64,000 nucleotides of DNA, taken from contig JH720312.1 of the NCBI GenBank assembly GCA_000231825.2, forward strand, positions 774,236 to 838,235, in the 5' to 3' direction. Under the pieces are notes generated by a model that searched no databases, was not told the DNA's origin, and saw only the letters and a list, made by a program, of their open reading frames with translations. Both the position numbers and the translations under genes were made by a program. Shown one piece after another: positions 12,177 to 25,445 of the stretch. Source of the stretch: Tetrahymena elliotti 4EA (Eukaryota > Ciliophora > Oligohymenophorea > Hymenostomatida > Tetrahymenidae). Each line of letters opens with the position of its first letter. The stretch's first letter is position 1.

Positions 12177-13208
12177 TTCTTATACTTAAATAATCAATCA
12201 ATAAACAACCTTTTATAAATTGTTTTTTAAACCTATTGCTATTTATGAACTCTAAAAATAATAATTAACAATAATTGAGTTTTTATTTCTAAATAATTAA
12301 TAAAATATTGAGTTCGCGTAAAGTAACAAATAATCTCCTTAAAGCATATAAAAAGTAAGATTACTTTTTATTATAACCTTGTAATGTTTTTATATTGATG
12401 AAAATATTGAAACTATATTATTTTTATTTCAAACAATGTTCTATTTAAAATGAGTTATTTAGAGTATCTTTCTACTTTTATTTTACATTTACAAAAAAAC
12501 ACTATTCTTTTTATTCCATCTGTTATATCTATCCATTCTTATTTCCAAACAACAATTATTATTTCTTACTTTTAAAATCCTTATAACAGGCAATAACTGA
12601 ATTAAATCAAAGCTAAAAAAATAAATTTAAACATTTTTAAATAAAAAGTTTTAGAAAAAAGTTAATAATTCTTTTTGTTACCTTCCATTTTATTTTTAAT
12701 AAAAAAACTTGTTATTAATTCCTATTTAAGTTCTAATAGTACCTTAATTATCAAAAATAAAATTTGTAATTATATTCTCTTGATAATAAAATTATGGAAT
12801 ACTTATTTTTTGTTGATAAATTTAATTTAAAGAAATGAAAAGCATTATTTATTAAAATAATTATAGCTTTAAGTTTTAAAAATACAATTCTCACAAAATA
12901 GTGTTTCCAATACCCAAATTGTTGTTTAAAAGAATAAAAATATAGTTTATTAGCTTTTTCATTTTGAGATAAAATAATATAAATATAGTAGAATTTCTTT
13001 TCAATCTATGAAATATATTGTTTGATGTGAAAGTTCTATTCATAAGTTAAAATATCTGAGATCAAAAGGAGAAGTAATTAATTTATTAACTTTTTTTGTG
13101 ATTTAGTTGAATTTATAGTCAGAATTAAATATTTGCATTTATATATTTGTTAAAAATTAAACTTAATTTTTTAGATATCATTCATAATTATTTAAGAAGT
13201 AAATTGAA
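12177..13208. other. Intergenic, divergent promoters
   Basis: About 1 kb of A+T-rich DNA upstream of both the SAXO-like gene (-) and the PPR gene (+). No gene, RNA or clear repeat seen. Confidence 0.6.
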
Positions 13209-15288
13209 ATGAATAAGTTAACAATAGCATTTCAAAGATCATTAAAACAAGTAAATAATTCTATTAATTAAAGACTTCACGGAGCTATTTATTACTTTTT
13301 TTGCTCCACTCCATCTTCAGGAAAGGGAAAATAAGGGTCATTAATCAGGAAAGGAAGTTCAAGTAATATTAATAATATGAATAAAGTATAAAAATTAGAA
13401 AAATCTAATGTAATAAAATGAAATAATTCTTAAATATTATTTTTTTTTATTAGCAAGATTAGAAAAGGTGAGTAAGGAGTTAAAGTAAATAGCAAAAGAG
13501 AGTTTTGAAGACATTGGTGCCCCTGAATTGATTCAACAAAGAATAAAGGTGATAATTAATTTTTTAGGCCAAAATATTTTCAGTAAAAGTAGAAAATTCT
13601 AAAACTAACTTATTTATTTAATATGAAAACAGTCTATGAATCCATTGAATGTCTACAAAAAAATGGACACTAGTTTTGATGGTTTCTTTTTGAAGAGAGA
13701 ATATAATAAAAAGAATTTTAATTTTTTGATGTCAGTTCTTGCTGAAAAGGGTGACTTGTAAAATGCAGAAAATGTCTTACAATTAATGAAGGTAGGTTGA
13801 TTTACAAAATCAAATTAATAATTAAATTAATAGTTACCAATAAAATATCTTAGGAAATGAACATTGAACCTGATTCATACACTTATAATAGTTTGATTAA
13901 AGTTTGTGGTAAATAAAGAAATATGCAAAAGGCTGAGGAGTATTTTGAGAAGTCTCTATAGAGTAAACAATAAATTTGTTCTTCTTTGCCAATTTGCTAT
14001 AATTTAAATTTTTTATGTAAAAAGTGTTTGGTGCAAATCTATTCAATTATAATTCTTTGTTATTGGGATATGCAAGAAATTAAAATGCCTTGGAATGTGA
14101 AAAAATTGTGAGAGAAATGGAAGAAAAGGGTTTAAAATTAGATAGTCCTATTTATACTACTCTTATAAATGCTCATTATAAGTCAAGAAATTTAAGACGT
14201 TGTTGGGAAATATTTGAAAAGCTCGAAAAAGAAAAATAGAATATGATTGATATTCCAATGATTTCGTTTATGATTGAAATTGCTTCACATGTATATTTTT
14301 ATTTACTATTACTAATTTAATCTCTTTTTAAATAGACAAAAGATGCTGAAAAGGGTAAACTTTTATGGGAAAAGCTAGATAAAATGCCTGAATTCTACCC
14401 AAATACTATTCACTTTAATAACATTATTAAGTGCTTAGGCTCTAGAGGAGATTATGCTGATGAAGCTATTGATATGTGGCTCAGAATGAAGGAATTTGGA
14501 GTTTAACCAGATGAAGATACTTTTGTGCATTTATTCAAAGCATGTTCTGCTGCAGCAGATATTAAAACAGCTTTTGATGCTCTTTAAATAATGAAACTTA
14601 ACAAAATTCCTATGAATAAATATATTCTCAACTAAGCTATTAAAGTCTATGGTGGAGTTGTAAAATCAGATTACATGACTAATGATCTTATAGATATTTA
14701 CATAAAAGATGCATGGAAGTTATTTGAAAGGGCTGTTTAAGAAAATATGGTTGATGTTCATATTATCAATTCTTTGCTTGATGTTCATGTTAAAGCTTTA
14801 AGAGAAGATGATGTTGACGGTCTTATTCTACCTTTATATGAAAAATACAATATTAAAAAAAATACAGAAACTTATGAAAATTTACTAGGTAAATAAACCA
14901 TTCATTTAATTATTCTCAATACTAATTAATTATTTTTCAAAATTACAAAGAAATGTATTTCTAGAAAAAAGATCTACCTTAAATTTATAAATTGCATGGT
15001 TGGTTGAAGTCTGAAGGATTAAATGAAAGTTGGAAAGTTTTGAATTATGTATTTGATGCCGCATATAGAGCAGAAGATGTTGACGTAATGTGCCAAATTC
15101 TTGACTAGCTTCTCGAAATGAAGAAAGAACCTAAAATTGCTTATTTGAAAAAGCTTGGTGAAAACAAAAACACTCCTGATGTCCTCTTTGTAAGGTTAAA
15201 AAAGTTTAAAAATTAGTTTGGTTATGTAAAAGATAAGGACTTTTAACCTATCAAGCCACTAAAGAAGAGAATGTAAGGTCCAGTTTGA
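13209..15288 (+). CDS. Pentatricopeptide repeat (PPR) protein
   Basis: Seven exons: 13209-13362, 13454-13548, 13633-13791, 13854-13962, 14025-14290, 14336-14888, 14951-15288; all joins in phase, 557 residues. PPR proteins bind organellar RNA. Recognisable PPR helices include 'FNFLMSVLAEKGDLQNAENV', 'IEPDSYTYNSLIKVCGKQRN', 'FNYNSLLLGYARNQNALECE', 'YTTLINAHYKSRNL' and 'VQPDEDTFVHLFKACSAAAD'. The N-terminal stretch of about 50 residues is basic and rich in Arg/Lys/Ser with few acids, fitting a mitochondrial presequence. The C-terminal 110 residues lack clear PPR signatures and end in a very basic tail. Likely role is mitochondrial RNA processing or translation. The donor of intron 1 was chosen by phase; a nearby GT would also fit. 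Confidence 0.85.
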
Positions 15289-15833
15289 AAGGAAGAAACA
15301 AAAAAAAATTATTTGTGTATTTATAAAATTTAATTATTTAAAAAATAAATAGAGTAATTTCACTCCTAATTAAATTTATTTGTTTGACAACTACGTACGT
15401 TTGTTAAAATAGTTTAAAAATAACTTTTATTTTCATTAAATCATTCAATTTATTAATTCATCGAAAACAGGTTTAAAGGTTTTTATTTATCACAATTTCA
15501 ATTTCAAAACTTTTTAAAACAGCTGTGAAAATTGAAATAATTTATTGTTGATAATGTGTATGAATAACATATAATTCCATTTTTTGAAACCACTCTCTTA
15601 TTATCCAAAATAAAAAATATTTTAGGTGAGAATATACAATAATAATTTAGAGAAAGACACTTTTTACTAATAATTAAAATGAAAGTTTTCTTTCATAAAG
15701 TAAATGTATTTAATTCCTCTAAAAAATGCAAAAAATCCAATAAAAAGAGTACATTAATGTATGAGGAATTAGAAATTGAAATTTTTTTAACTAAATTATG
15801 TAATATAAATTCTATTTATTATAATATATTTTT
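15289..15833. other. Intergenic, convergent 3' ends
   Basis: A+T-rich spacer between the PPR and CDC123 stop codons; nothing recognised. Confidence 0.6.
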
Positions 15834-17009
15834 TCATTAATACAAATCTTTATTGTGGGTATTTAAGTAGTCAAATACTTTTTCCATTGATTCTTATGCA
15901 TTATCACCTTCAAATAGCATATCCTCAGGAACTCTATATGCTGACAGATCCTCAATAATGACATCAGATTCAGTTCTTACAAATTGAATGAAAAGCTTTT
16001 TATCTTTTCCATAATCTTCAGTATCTGCTTTTTCTAGCTAGTCCCAGTCAAGTAGGAGAGGGTTAGTGTGGCCTCTCCAAGGATTAATATCAATAAGTCT
16101 AAGCTTATAGTTAGGAGCTATATCTATATACAAATCAAAAACATAGTTGTTTTCATCAAAGAAAGGAGCTATTTTTTCATAGTAATAAGATGTGATTTTT
16201 TAAGAGAATAGATCACCATATTCTTCAATAGTGCGGTTAACACTAGAACAGTGTCTTTATGAAATTGCTATTAGCTTTTTATTTCTTACAAAGCATCTTA
16301 CAATCATGTGCTTGTGCATGTTATACCACTTTTTCAAAACTAAATACAAACCCATTTAGGAATCGATCTATTATTGGACCTATTCAAATTAATTTTCTGT
16401 ATTAATAGTAGAACATAGACCAAATTAATCTTTATAATCTTCTAGTAATTCCGCTAGAATTCCACTGCTTTTTAAAACTGTTAGTAAGTCTTCTAAATTA
16501 TCAATTTACAAACCATGTAGCCAATTTTCAGTATCTCTAGGTGCTCTCCAATTTAATTTAATAAAAACACTCTCAAACTCATCAAAGGCTTCTTTTACTT
16601 TTTCCTCAAATTCTTTTGAAAAAATACGGAATTTAAAATCATGATCTTCATCTTAAGACTCATCATCAAAGCTGCGATCTTTCTAATTATTTTATTCTTC
16701 TTCATCATTTTTCTTTTACAAAAGGTGAAAATCTTTGTTTTTTTCTAGTAGATAGCATTGTGATGAGTTCTTTTAATATCTAGGATGTATATAAATGCCA
16801 TCTTCTTCTAAGTAATCATATAGATTTTAATCGACTTTGATATATTTTGTCTTATTAGCAAGCTTCTTTAACTATTCAGGCCAATTTACTTAGTTGTACT
16901 TCCACATATTGTGTTTATTGTCTGTTTAATCTTTCTTTACTTCTATTTCCTCACTATTTGTGTTCGAAACTTTGCATTCTTCTTATTAATTCAAACCCAA
17001 TGATGCCAT
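15834..17009 (-). CDS. CDC123: CDC123/D123, eIF2 assembly factor
   Basis: Single-exon gene of 391 residues (ATG 17009, TGA 15836-15834). CDC123 is an ATP-grasp-fold chaperone that joins eIF2 gamma to eIF2 alpha, and so supports translation initiation. Family hallmarks: 'MWKYNQVNWP' near the N terminus (family: tryptophan-containing segment before the lid); 'FIKLNWRAPRDTENWL' in the middle (family: PKLNWSSPKDxxW); the 'HMIVRCFVRNKKLIAISQR' strand; and the ATP/Mg-binding 'IDINPWRGHTNPLLLDW' at about residues 306-322 (family: DxNPW...TxPLLFxW). An acidic insertion at about 120-145 is ciliate-style low complexity. Length matches the family (about 330-400). Expected to be cytosolic. Confidence 0.92.
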
Positions 17010-17078
17010 CTTTTAATAAATTATTTGTTGATTTTTTTCTAAAAATTAATGAAATTGAGTTAAGATTTTAATTTTATA

Positions 17079-17309
17079 TCAATATTTTGATGGGTTTAAG
17101 TAAGAAAATTTATAATCAGAAAAAGATCTTTCTGGCCATATTCCTTTATTCTCAATAGCCAAATAAATATACATTATCATCATTCTATATCGCAATCTTT
17201 CAAATTTTTAGATATTTTCTTATTTAGTACGCTATTGCTCATTCCTAATTTTTAGAAATCTGAGTTTGTATGTGATGCTTGATTCTACTAAATTGAACAC
17301 TCTAATCAT
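17079..17309 (-). CDS. Possible 76-aa hypothetical ORF
   Basis: An ATG at 17309, directly preceded by an in-frame TGA, opens 76 residues ending at TGA 17081-17079. The stop lies 69 bp upstream of the CDC123 start on the same strand. The peptide is basic and helical-looking with a 'GIWPERSFSDYKFSY' tail. In this genome a 76-codon frame occurs easily by chance, because only TGA stops. No family recognised; it could also be 5' leader of CDC123. Confidence 0.2.
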
Positions 17310-18055
17310 TCAATATTCTATTGATAACATTACAATTTTTTGTATGCTAAATTAGATTAGTCATTATTTTCTTTATTTGTTATCTGATATCAAATTTCTT
17401 ACATCCTGATAAATTAATATTACCATAAATATTAGGTGATATACTAAATAATAAAATCCTTAGAGGTGTTCAAATAAAATTAAAGAGATTTATTTACATT
17501 TCCTCCAAAAAAGGAGCCAATCTTTTGGATATATTTTAAAATCAAATTTTTAAAGTATTACACATTTTCCTAAAATATTTTAAATGAAGTAATATCTAAC
17601 TTAGAGAAATGAAATTTTATAAATATTTTTACTCTGGCAATAAATTTTTTTTAACCAATTTTAAATCTTGTTGATTTTATTATAATCAAATAATTTATAA
17701 TAAAAAAGGCTATTATTTAATTTTTGATGATAATGTCAATTCACTAGTTTAAAATTTAGAAAAAATTTTTAGTTATCATCTACTCAATTAATAACAAGAT
17801 ACACAAACTTTTCAGATTCCCTCAGAAAAAAATGCAGAAAGAAGAATAATCTTAAGTAGGTGATAAAATGTAAAATAGTATGAAATAAATTTTAGAAAAA
17901 AAATATTTTTTTAAATATAATCCAAAAGCAATTTTATAATAAACTTCTTTAATGAGGAAAAAAATATTTTAAATACTATTTAAAAAAAATATAAAATAAA
18001 TTAATAATAAAAAGTCATTAGATTTTTCCTTATGCCAATTAAAATTAAATTAATT
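17310..18055. other. Intergenic
   Basis: A+T-rich spacer between the GNAT gene 3' end and the CDC123 5' region; nothing recognised. Confidence 0.55.
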
Positions 18056-19036
18056 TCAAAACTAATTTTTTTCATAAATTCTATAATGGCCATATTAAAG
18101 TCCAGCTTGCAGAAGAATGTCTTTAAAGCTGCAATTTTCATTAATAACCCATCTAACATTAGTAAGCTTCTATGGGGGATTGTAAATATTTTTAAAAAAA
18201 TACATTAACGAGGAAATTAGCTATTTCTAATTTAAAGTATCATGAATATCTTTGACAACTCTAAGATCATTAATATGAATATTACTTCCATTTCTCCAAT
18301 CAGAGTATTCATAAAAAACTGGAAAATATGCTATAATCTTATTTGTAGATTTATCTCTAACAGTGAAGATATGTTAAAAGTTAGATATAGACTGTATATG
18401 ATCAATGAGCTAAATTGTTTTATCAATATTATTGACTTCTTTATTCATTAAACTTACAAGGGTATTTCCATTTCTTAAATGCTCTTTGAATTCATCTGTT
18501 TCATCTTTATTAGCAAATTAAAATTTAAAATTCTAACTATCTTCAAACTTAATAGAATTATCAAAATAAAAGTCATCTTCTATAAAAACTTCGTTTGTAT
18601 CAAACATTCCTAGTTTTTAATAAACTTATTGGGCTCTTGTATTTTCATTTTCAACATGTAATCTTAATGGATAATATTATTGCTATTACTATTGCTTATC
18701 TAATCTTTCAACTTCATGAAACATAGATTTGAATACTCCTTATCCTCTATATTCTTTTGCAACATATACACTTTAGAACCACCAAATATTAGTTGCTCTG
18801 TAAATATCATAAGCATTAGTGATTAGTAATGATGAAATAGGTGTATTTTATTATTCAATAGTGCTTACTAAATAAAAACCTTCATTTGGATTATTATAAA
18901 TATAATCTACTGCTTTTTTTACCTCTTCTAATATTAATTCTTTTCCTTCGGTCTCCTTAGCCATATCATATTAAAATTTTGCAATGTATTTAGAATCTTC
19001 TAAATCAATTTTTCTGTTCTTTATATTTTAACTCAT
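18056..19036 (-). CDS. GNAT-family N-acetyltransferase
   Basis: Single-exon gene of 326 residues. GNAT enzymes transfer acetyl from acetyl-CoA to an amine. Motif A is visible at residues 92-100, 'VAKEYRGQG', the acetyl-CoA pyrophosphate loop (family R/QxxGxG/A). It is followed by 'PLRLHVENENTRAQQVYQKLGM' in two blocks (122-131, 132-143), the usual motif B with the Asn and Tyr that bind CoA. These occupy the first half. The second half (about 160-326) repeats a similar layout more weakly ('NIHINDLRVVKDIH...', ending '...QAGLQYGHYRIYEK'), so a second, degenerate GNAT fold is possible. Substrate unknown. Start chosen as the first ATG. Confidence 0.85.
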
Positions 19037-19457
19037 GTTATCTATTCTTTTCCTTATTCTTTTTAGATATTTATTTTTAATAAAAGCAATAATTTTTATT
19101 AAATTGAGTTAAACATGATAAATTTCTTAATTATAGAATCTATAATAATTCTTTTCTCTGTTGAATCTAGCTTTAAGAATAATCCTTTCTTTTATCAAGA
19201 ATAAAAAAAGATATGTGGTTTATCAAAGATTATTAATAATTGTTAAGTTTTTAAAATATGTAATGAGATTATTCTATGTACAAATTTAAATAGTTGCAGA
19301 ATACATACATTAGATATTAGTTAGCTAAATAAATTAAAATTTTTAGGTTTTAATATTTAGTGTAGGTTATCAATCAATATAAATAAAGTAAACATGAAAA
19401 TTTTTTATTTGAAATTTAATAAATTTATTTTACAAAAAGTTTTATTTTTTTTACTTT
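19037..19457. other. Intergenic
   Basis: Spacer between the CNBD gene stop and the GNAT start on the same strand; must hold the GNAT promoter. Nothing else seen. Confidence 0.55.
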
Positions 19458-22400
19458 TCAATTATTATTTTCTTAAATGTAACAAAATGAGGAGCTATTA
19501 TTCAAAAAAATATCTTTTTATTAATTTGGAGTAGATTAATAAACACTTATTGTTGTTTTTGTTCTTTATTCTGAATTATATTTTATTGGGCTCACTGAAG
19601 ATACTATTTGCAAAGACCTAGGATTTGCTTTTTGTTTATTTTGTTAATAATTCTTTTATCTCACACCATTACTTGTATTAGCTCTTACACTCCAAGCAGG
19701 AATTTGAGCTAGACATTTAGAATTGACTTCAACTTATTGCATCTATAACTAGCTCTTTTACTTAGATTCAGTGTAATTAGTTGAGGCAAAGGAGTATCTT
19801 TTAACTGAGGATTTTGAATGTAAAAAATTTTCTCTATTTTTTATTTTACTATCAATAATCTACCTTCTATGATTTTAACTTAGAAAAGTATTTTTTGTTG
19901 AGGTGTCTATATCTTGTTTTACTGTTGAGTTATTAAATTATACACTTAATTAGTTTGGTAAACTATTTGGGGATTTTGACATAGCAAAAGAAGTACTATG
20001 TGATTTTTAGTTGGGGAGTAATTCACTTGTATTAAATACTATTTTTTTAAGAGTGTGCGTTTCTAGAGTTTATTTGTTATTCATTTGTGACTGGGATTTG
20101 TTGAATATATTTTATTTCAAATTTTCAGCCTCATTAGAAATATTTTCAAAAGGAGTTGTACGATTATGTTTATGATTTTTAATGTATTTGGGAGTGTATC
20201 TTAAATGAGATAAATGATTTTATGATAGTCTAGGAGTTCCTTCTGTTTATTTTAAAGAATCAATATATTTATCATCTGTTATTCTTTTATTTATAAAATC
20301 TCCCTCAGTTTTGCAATTGTAAGAAATTTAATTTAAAGTTTATCCATGTTAGTTAAAATCATTTAAATTTTCTGTTTGAGTCTAATTCATCAAAGATTTT
20401 TCCATATGATCCTATTACTGGCTTTAGAGTTATGAACGAATTTTTAAAGCTTATTACATGTAATATTCTTATTCTTGCTAAAGATCTAAATTTTAAATTT
20501 TAATAGGAGATTGGTTTATCTCAAAAGAATTAGATAAAAATTATTCAAATAAATGACTGCAATCACTGTAATTTTTTTAATCAAGATAGGACAAATAACT
20601 TGGATTATTTTTAAGTAGATCAATTAGATGTTAGTTCTTATCATAATTCTGTTAATAGCTGTTGTTTTAATTAATATCTGTTTTACCTGCAGAGTATATT
20701 TGTTATTGATCACCATCATTATTGAGATTTTATTCATTGTTAACTATTCCATGGGGTTTGCTACTTTGGCTCGTGCTTGCTCTCTTTTCTTTTAGTACTA
20801 ATGTCCTCCTTCTATTTGGAGTTACTGAACTTATAGAAGGTTTTTTGGGAGTAGAATATGATTAGCGACTATTACTAGGAAGATAACTTGATTAGCTAAG
20901 GTCAGTTACTGAACTTTTTTTTTCACTGATTTGCTTTGAATCTGAAATTATTTGACTATTATTTTTTAAATTTTGAGCAACATCTTATTTAGCTTTTTTT
21001 AAAAAGTGATCTTGAAAAAAGCGATCTTTGTGATTTAGCTTATAAAAATATTCTCTGACTTAATTGTAACTGCAGTTTTACTGTTTAACTATTTTAGCAG
21101 TATAATCAAATATAATTTTATCAATTTTACTCTTTTCTTTATAGAGTTATTTAACTCTATTATTATACTCAGAATCTTCATTGATATGTCCTAATTCAAT
21201 TAAATCATTTGAAAATAGTTTCTAAAATTTACAAATTTATTCTTCTTCCAGCTTTCTTTAAAATTTTCTTCTTTTATAATCATCAAGAGTAGTTGCCTAT
21301 AACAGATCTTAATCTTAAACACTTGATTTTGCACTATTACCCCTTATTGCTTGTGAAGGGCTTGATTCTTCAGGGTCTTCTCCAAGAAATTTATTTTTAA
21401 ATTATTTAACTTCTTCTTGTCTTTAAACCATTAAATTACGTTTGTGAGAAAAGTAGAAAAGCTTTTTAAAGATTTAAGCAGGCTCTTCTTCTTCTTTATT
21501 CTCATTTGGTTGATTATTCTAATTTTTGTTATTATTTTTTTTTTGTTCTTATTTTTAAATTTTTTCTATTTGTTTAATAAAATCTTTTTTAAATTTATTC
21601 TGATTCTTTAAAAGGTCTTTTTCATCTTGCAAAGCTTACTACTAAGGGTTTTTTTTAAGAGGACTACATTACTTCATTTGTTTGTTCTTCTCTTTTTTGC
21701 TTTTTATTTCTTCGTTTTCTTCATCATCTATTAAATCTTCTAATGTTTTAGGAGCTTAATCTAAGTTTTCATGTGAACCAAATGAATAAGCTGAATTAGT
21801 TTTGATTATTTGTCTCCTTGGAGAAATCTTTTTGCTTAATAGTAAACTAGACCCATACATCTTATCAAATAAATCATCTTCTTCCTATATAATGTTTTAG
21901 CTTATTTATCCCTTTTTATCCAATATTTGTGATGATCCATTTTATTCTATTTAAAAAACACTAAGAGAAAAATTCTTGCTATGGTTTGAGTGGTTTCTAT
22001 TTGTTTATGTAGCATTACCTTAAATTAGATTTTTTTTAGGGGAGCTTGATAATAAATTTTAATTATCTCCAAAATCAGATATTGTTACATTTTTACCCTT
22101 TTTAGGTGATCCATCTATCCATCTAAGTGAATTAATACAAGGTTAGAGAGTATTCTTCTATTTATTTGGTGACTAAGATGGAGACATATTCTATATATTT
22201 TTCATCTTTTGTATACTTTATGTAAATGGAGATCGATCAGTTCCAACATCAATACTGCTTTTCATAAATTTATCTAAATCAAGCAAAAGAGATATGTGGT
22301 TATTCAAAATAGGTCCAGATGTATTTTTCAATAAGGGTGATGAAATATACTCACCCTGATTATTAAGATTTTTACTTTACAAATTTGCCACTGAATTTCT

Positions 22401-23940
22401 TTATGTAGGGCTTTCAGAAGAATAAAAATTATTAACCTCTTCTACTTTACCAAGATATTCTATAGGAGGTTTTAAGTATTTAACTTATTCTCTTTCCAGT
22501 TCTTTTTGACATTTTTCTTATAAACTCTTCTCTATAAACTCTTTAATTTTCTACACTTGCTTCTCAAAAATTACTTTTGAAAGCTGATTCCATTTTTCTT
22601 TACTATCTTATTTCCATAATCTTTACTCTATTTCACTACCTTTAACTCTATATAATGTGCCTCTTGTAGAGTCACAAATGACTCTCCTAAAAAATTATTA
22701 TTTATTTAAAAATTAAAAAAAAAAATTAGATTGATTGTATTCTTTTCTATTTTCTAATTTAAAAATTAAGTGTTTTCTAACATAAATAAAATGAGGAATC
22801 CCAAATTTTCCATATTCAATTATCATCAGATTAAAAAAATTAAAAAAAATACGCAATCCTGGAAGGTTAATATGGCATTTAACTTTTTCCATCTGTCTGT
22901 TGCTAATTTAGATTACCAACACTTTAATTTCCATGTTAAGATTAAGGAGCAGAACTGCTCATCTCTTCTATATATTTGATGTAGAAATGAGTATCTTTCA
23001 GAATTTGCTTGTTGAAATATTCCAATCCAAATATGCTCTTCTCTACAAGGAAATCTATATTAAATGTTTTATGTTATCTTTTTTACTTAAAGTTAGGTAC
23101 AGTTTGTTAGGTGATATCGAAAGACCCTTAGAGCATAAAAGAACCCTCTTTAACAAAAAAAATATCATCTATTTTACTATCAAAAATATCATAGACGATT
23201 TCACCTCTTTTAAAATTCATTTCGTTGAAATGGTAACTAAATGTGATAATTTCTCTATAAGCAAACTCATCAAAAAAGCTATAGTCTTTTATAAAATTGT
23301 ATCTCTAGTTAATTTATTCTACCGCTTTACTCCCAATTACATTCTTAAAATCTTCTTTCTCAAGATAAGCAAACCTACAAAACTCAGCTGCTTTTATAGT
23401 TGCTGTCCTAGTAGTATTATCATTCATTAAAGCAACCTCTCCAAAGGCTTTTCCTGCATGAATTGTATTGATTTTTTATTGTTTAAATCTATTAACATTT
23501 CCTTTCTCAGGAAGTCTAATTAAAATATGAACAGACCCTTAAAGTATAATATAAAACCTAGTACCTCTCTCTCCTTACTCAAATACAATTTAATCAGCTG
23601 CTTTATCTTCATATTTCAAGAATCTAACACAAGTTTTAACAACATCATCTCCATAATTTTTAGAAATATTTTAGAAAAATTCAAAATATTTACACTGCTA
23701 CTATAAAAATTATATTTAAAATTAAGATCTATTCTATGGCTATTCCTTTCTCAGTATCCTTAAAAAAATATCTACTTTTTATTCATTTTAAAGTCCTTCC
23801 ATAATTTACCAATATAAGCCATCATCATTCTTGAGTTACTGATATGATTCATAAACTTTTTACAATTGAAAAGAAGAGAAAGATCTTGATTTATCTACAT
23901 CACTTGAGGTTAAGCTGTGTATAGAAAGATTACGATTCAT
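19458..23940 (-). CDS. Cyclic-nucleotide-binding-domain protein with long disordered tail
   Basis: Model: exon 1 23940-22853, intron 22852-22687, exon 2 22686-19458; in phase, 1,438 residues. Residues about 85-195 form a CNB domain: 'NISKNYGDDVVKTCVRFLKY', a 'GERGTRFYIILQGSV' strand, and phosphate-binding cassette 'FGEVALMNDNTTRTATI' (family FGExAL...RxATV). A second, weaker CNB-like domain covers about 205-275 ('KRGEIVYDIF...IYFVKEGSFML'). Exon 2 encodes about 1,070 residues of Ser/Asn/Gln/Lys-rich, mostly disordered sequence with coiled-coil stretches. The join is my main uncertainty: without splicing, exon 1 would stop at a TGA about 30 bases beyond the donor, and exon 2 would need its own start. 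Exon 2 begins exactly at a canonical acceptor in the matching phase and has no good ATG, so I favour one gene. A cAMP/cGMP-responsive role is plausible. Confidence 0.7.
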
Positions 23941-25445
23941 TCTCTTAGCATAAAAATTAATTTATTCTTTAAATAACTTTAAGATCTACCTTTTTTGATT
24001 ATAACTTTTTTTCTAATATATTTGATCTTCAAAGCAAAGCAATTTATATGAATAAACCTGAATTATTTACCGTTGATAAATAAGTAATTGAATAACTAAA
24101 TGGATATAATTAAAAAGACCACTTCATATTAAATACTTTGCATTAAACTCTAATGAAATAATATAATAGATTAAACTGTCAATTTTACTCATCTTAAATA
24201 AATTTACTCAGTTTCAAAATAAAATTTATTTTAAAAATGGATATATATTTATTTATGAAAGGATTGATTGATTTAAAATAGCCCTACTTTTTAACAAACA
24301 ATCTGCCAAGCAAGCATATTAATTAATAGAATTATTTGCTTGACAATATTTGAAAAAAAATAAAGGAAAAGATAATTAATTATTAAGAGTTAGATTTCCG
24401 AAAATAAATTAATAACCACATAAAGAATTAAAATACTAAAAAAAAAACATTTCAAATAAATTATAAAAGTTTAATAAATTATTTCTTTTGTTTTTCCCTG
24501 AAAATAAATAAGTAATATATTATAGAAACTGATTACTTTATTCATTTAAAAGTAAAATAATTTACTAAAAAATAAATAAGTTTAGTTATAAAAAAATATT
24601 TTATTTTTATACTTTTAGAAAATTATAAATCTTTAAAATAAATTATTATTCACTGTTTTATTTTGAAAATTGCCTTTTAAAAAAAATATAAAAAAGGAAC
24701 TAAAAAATGAAATAGTATAGAATTGAACTGCTGCAAATTTTTAGTTAAGTTCAAGAATGAGTCATATTTTTTCCTTTATTTAAGACTTAAAAATGTTATT
24801 ATTAGAATTACGTGTTAGAAACAGAAGAAGTTTTGTTATTATTCTATATAGTTTAAAATAAATCTTTCTCGATAAATAATAGTCATATTTGCATATAGAT
24901 AAATTGTAAATTTAATTTTTTGCTAATCAGTAAACATAAATAAAGTGAATTCAACCATCTATTTTAATAAAAATGAATCCCATTTCATTTAAATTAAAAG
25001 TTTTGTTATTTAGAATTCAACAGTATTACTTAAAAGATATTTTTTAGAATCCCTTATCATAATTAATATGTTTTTTATTGTTTTATTATCAATTTATATA
25101 ATTGTTTACAGAATATTATTTGTCTCAATAACACAAAATTATTAATATTCTTTTTAAAAAAGTGATTCTTTGATTTTTTATTAAGAAATGTTAGAAAATG
25201 CTTACAATAAATAAATGTTAAGTCTAACTGATGAGATAGACAAAATAAAAAGACTTTAGAATTTTTAATTATGATATAAAGGGAAAGCAAATAAATTAAA
25301 AATCAGATTTTAGTTTTAAGTAGATATCAACTAAATATTAATATACATGATTGTAATTTAAAACCATCTCCTATGATACTTAACATAATAATAATAAATA
25401 TTTAATTAATTAAATTAATTGTTAATAGTATTTTTGTTATCAAAT
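23941..25445. other. Intergenic, divergent promoters
   Basis: About 1.5 kb of very A+T-rich DNA upstream of the CNBD gene (-) and the CDP-DAG synthase gene (+). A 7-bp inverted repeat (CAAGCAA/TTGCTTG, near 24308-24344) is the only structure noticed. No gene supported. Confidence 0.5.

Noticed and set aside
17200..18050. Additional exons of CDC123 upstream of 17009
   Set aside because: The single exon already gives full family length with a good ATG; upstream frames carry no CDC123-like sequence.
22933..23430. Longest standard-code ORF in the window (165 aa, + strand)
   Set aside because: It is antisense to the CNB domain exon, which shows family motifs including the phosphate-binding cassette; the + strand product is a shadow.
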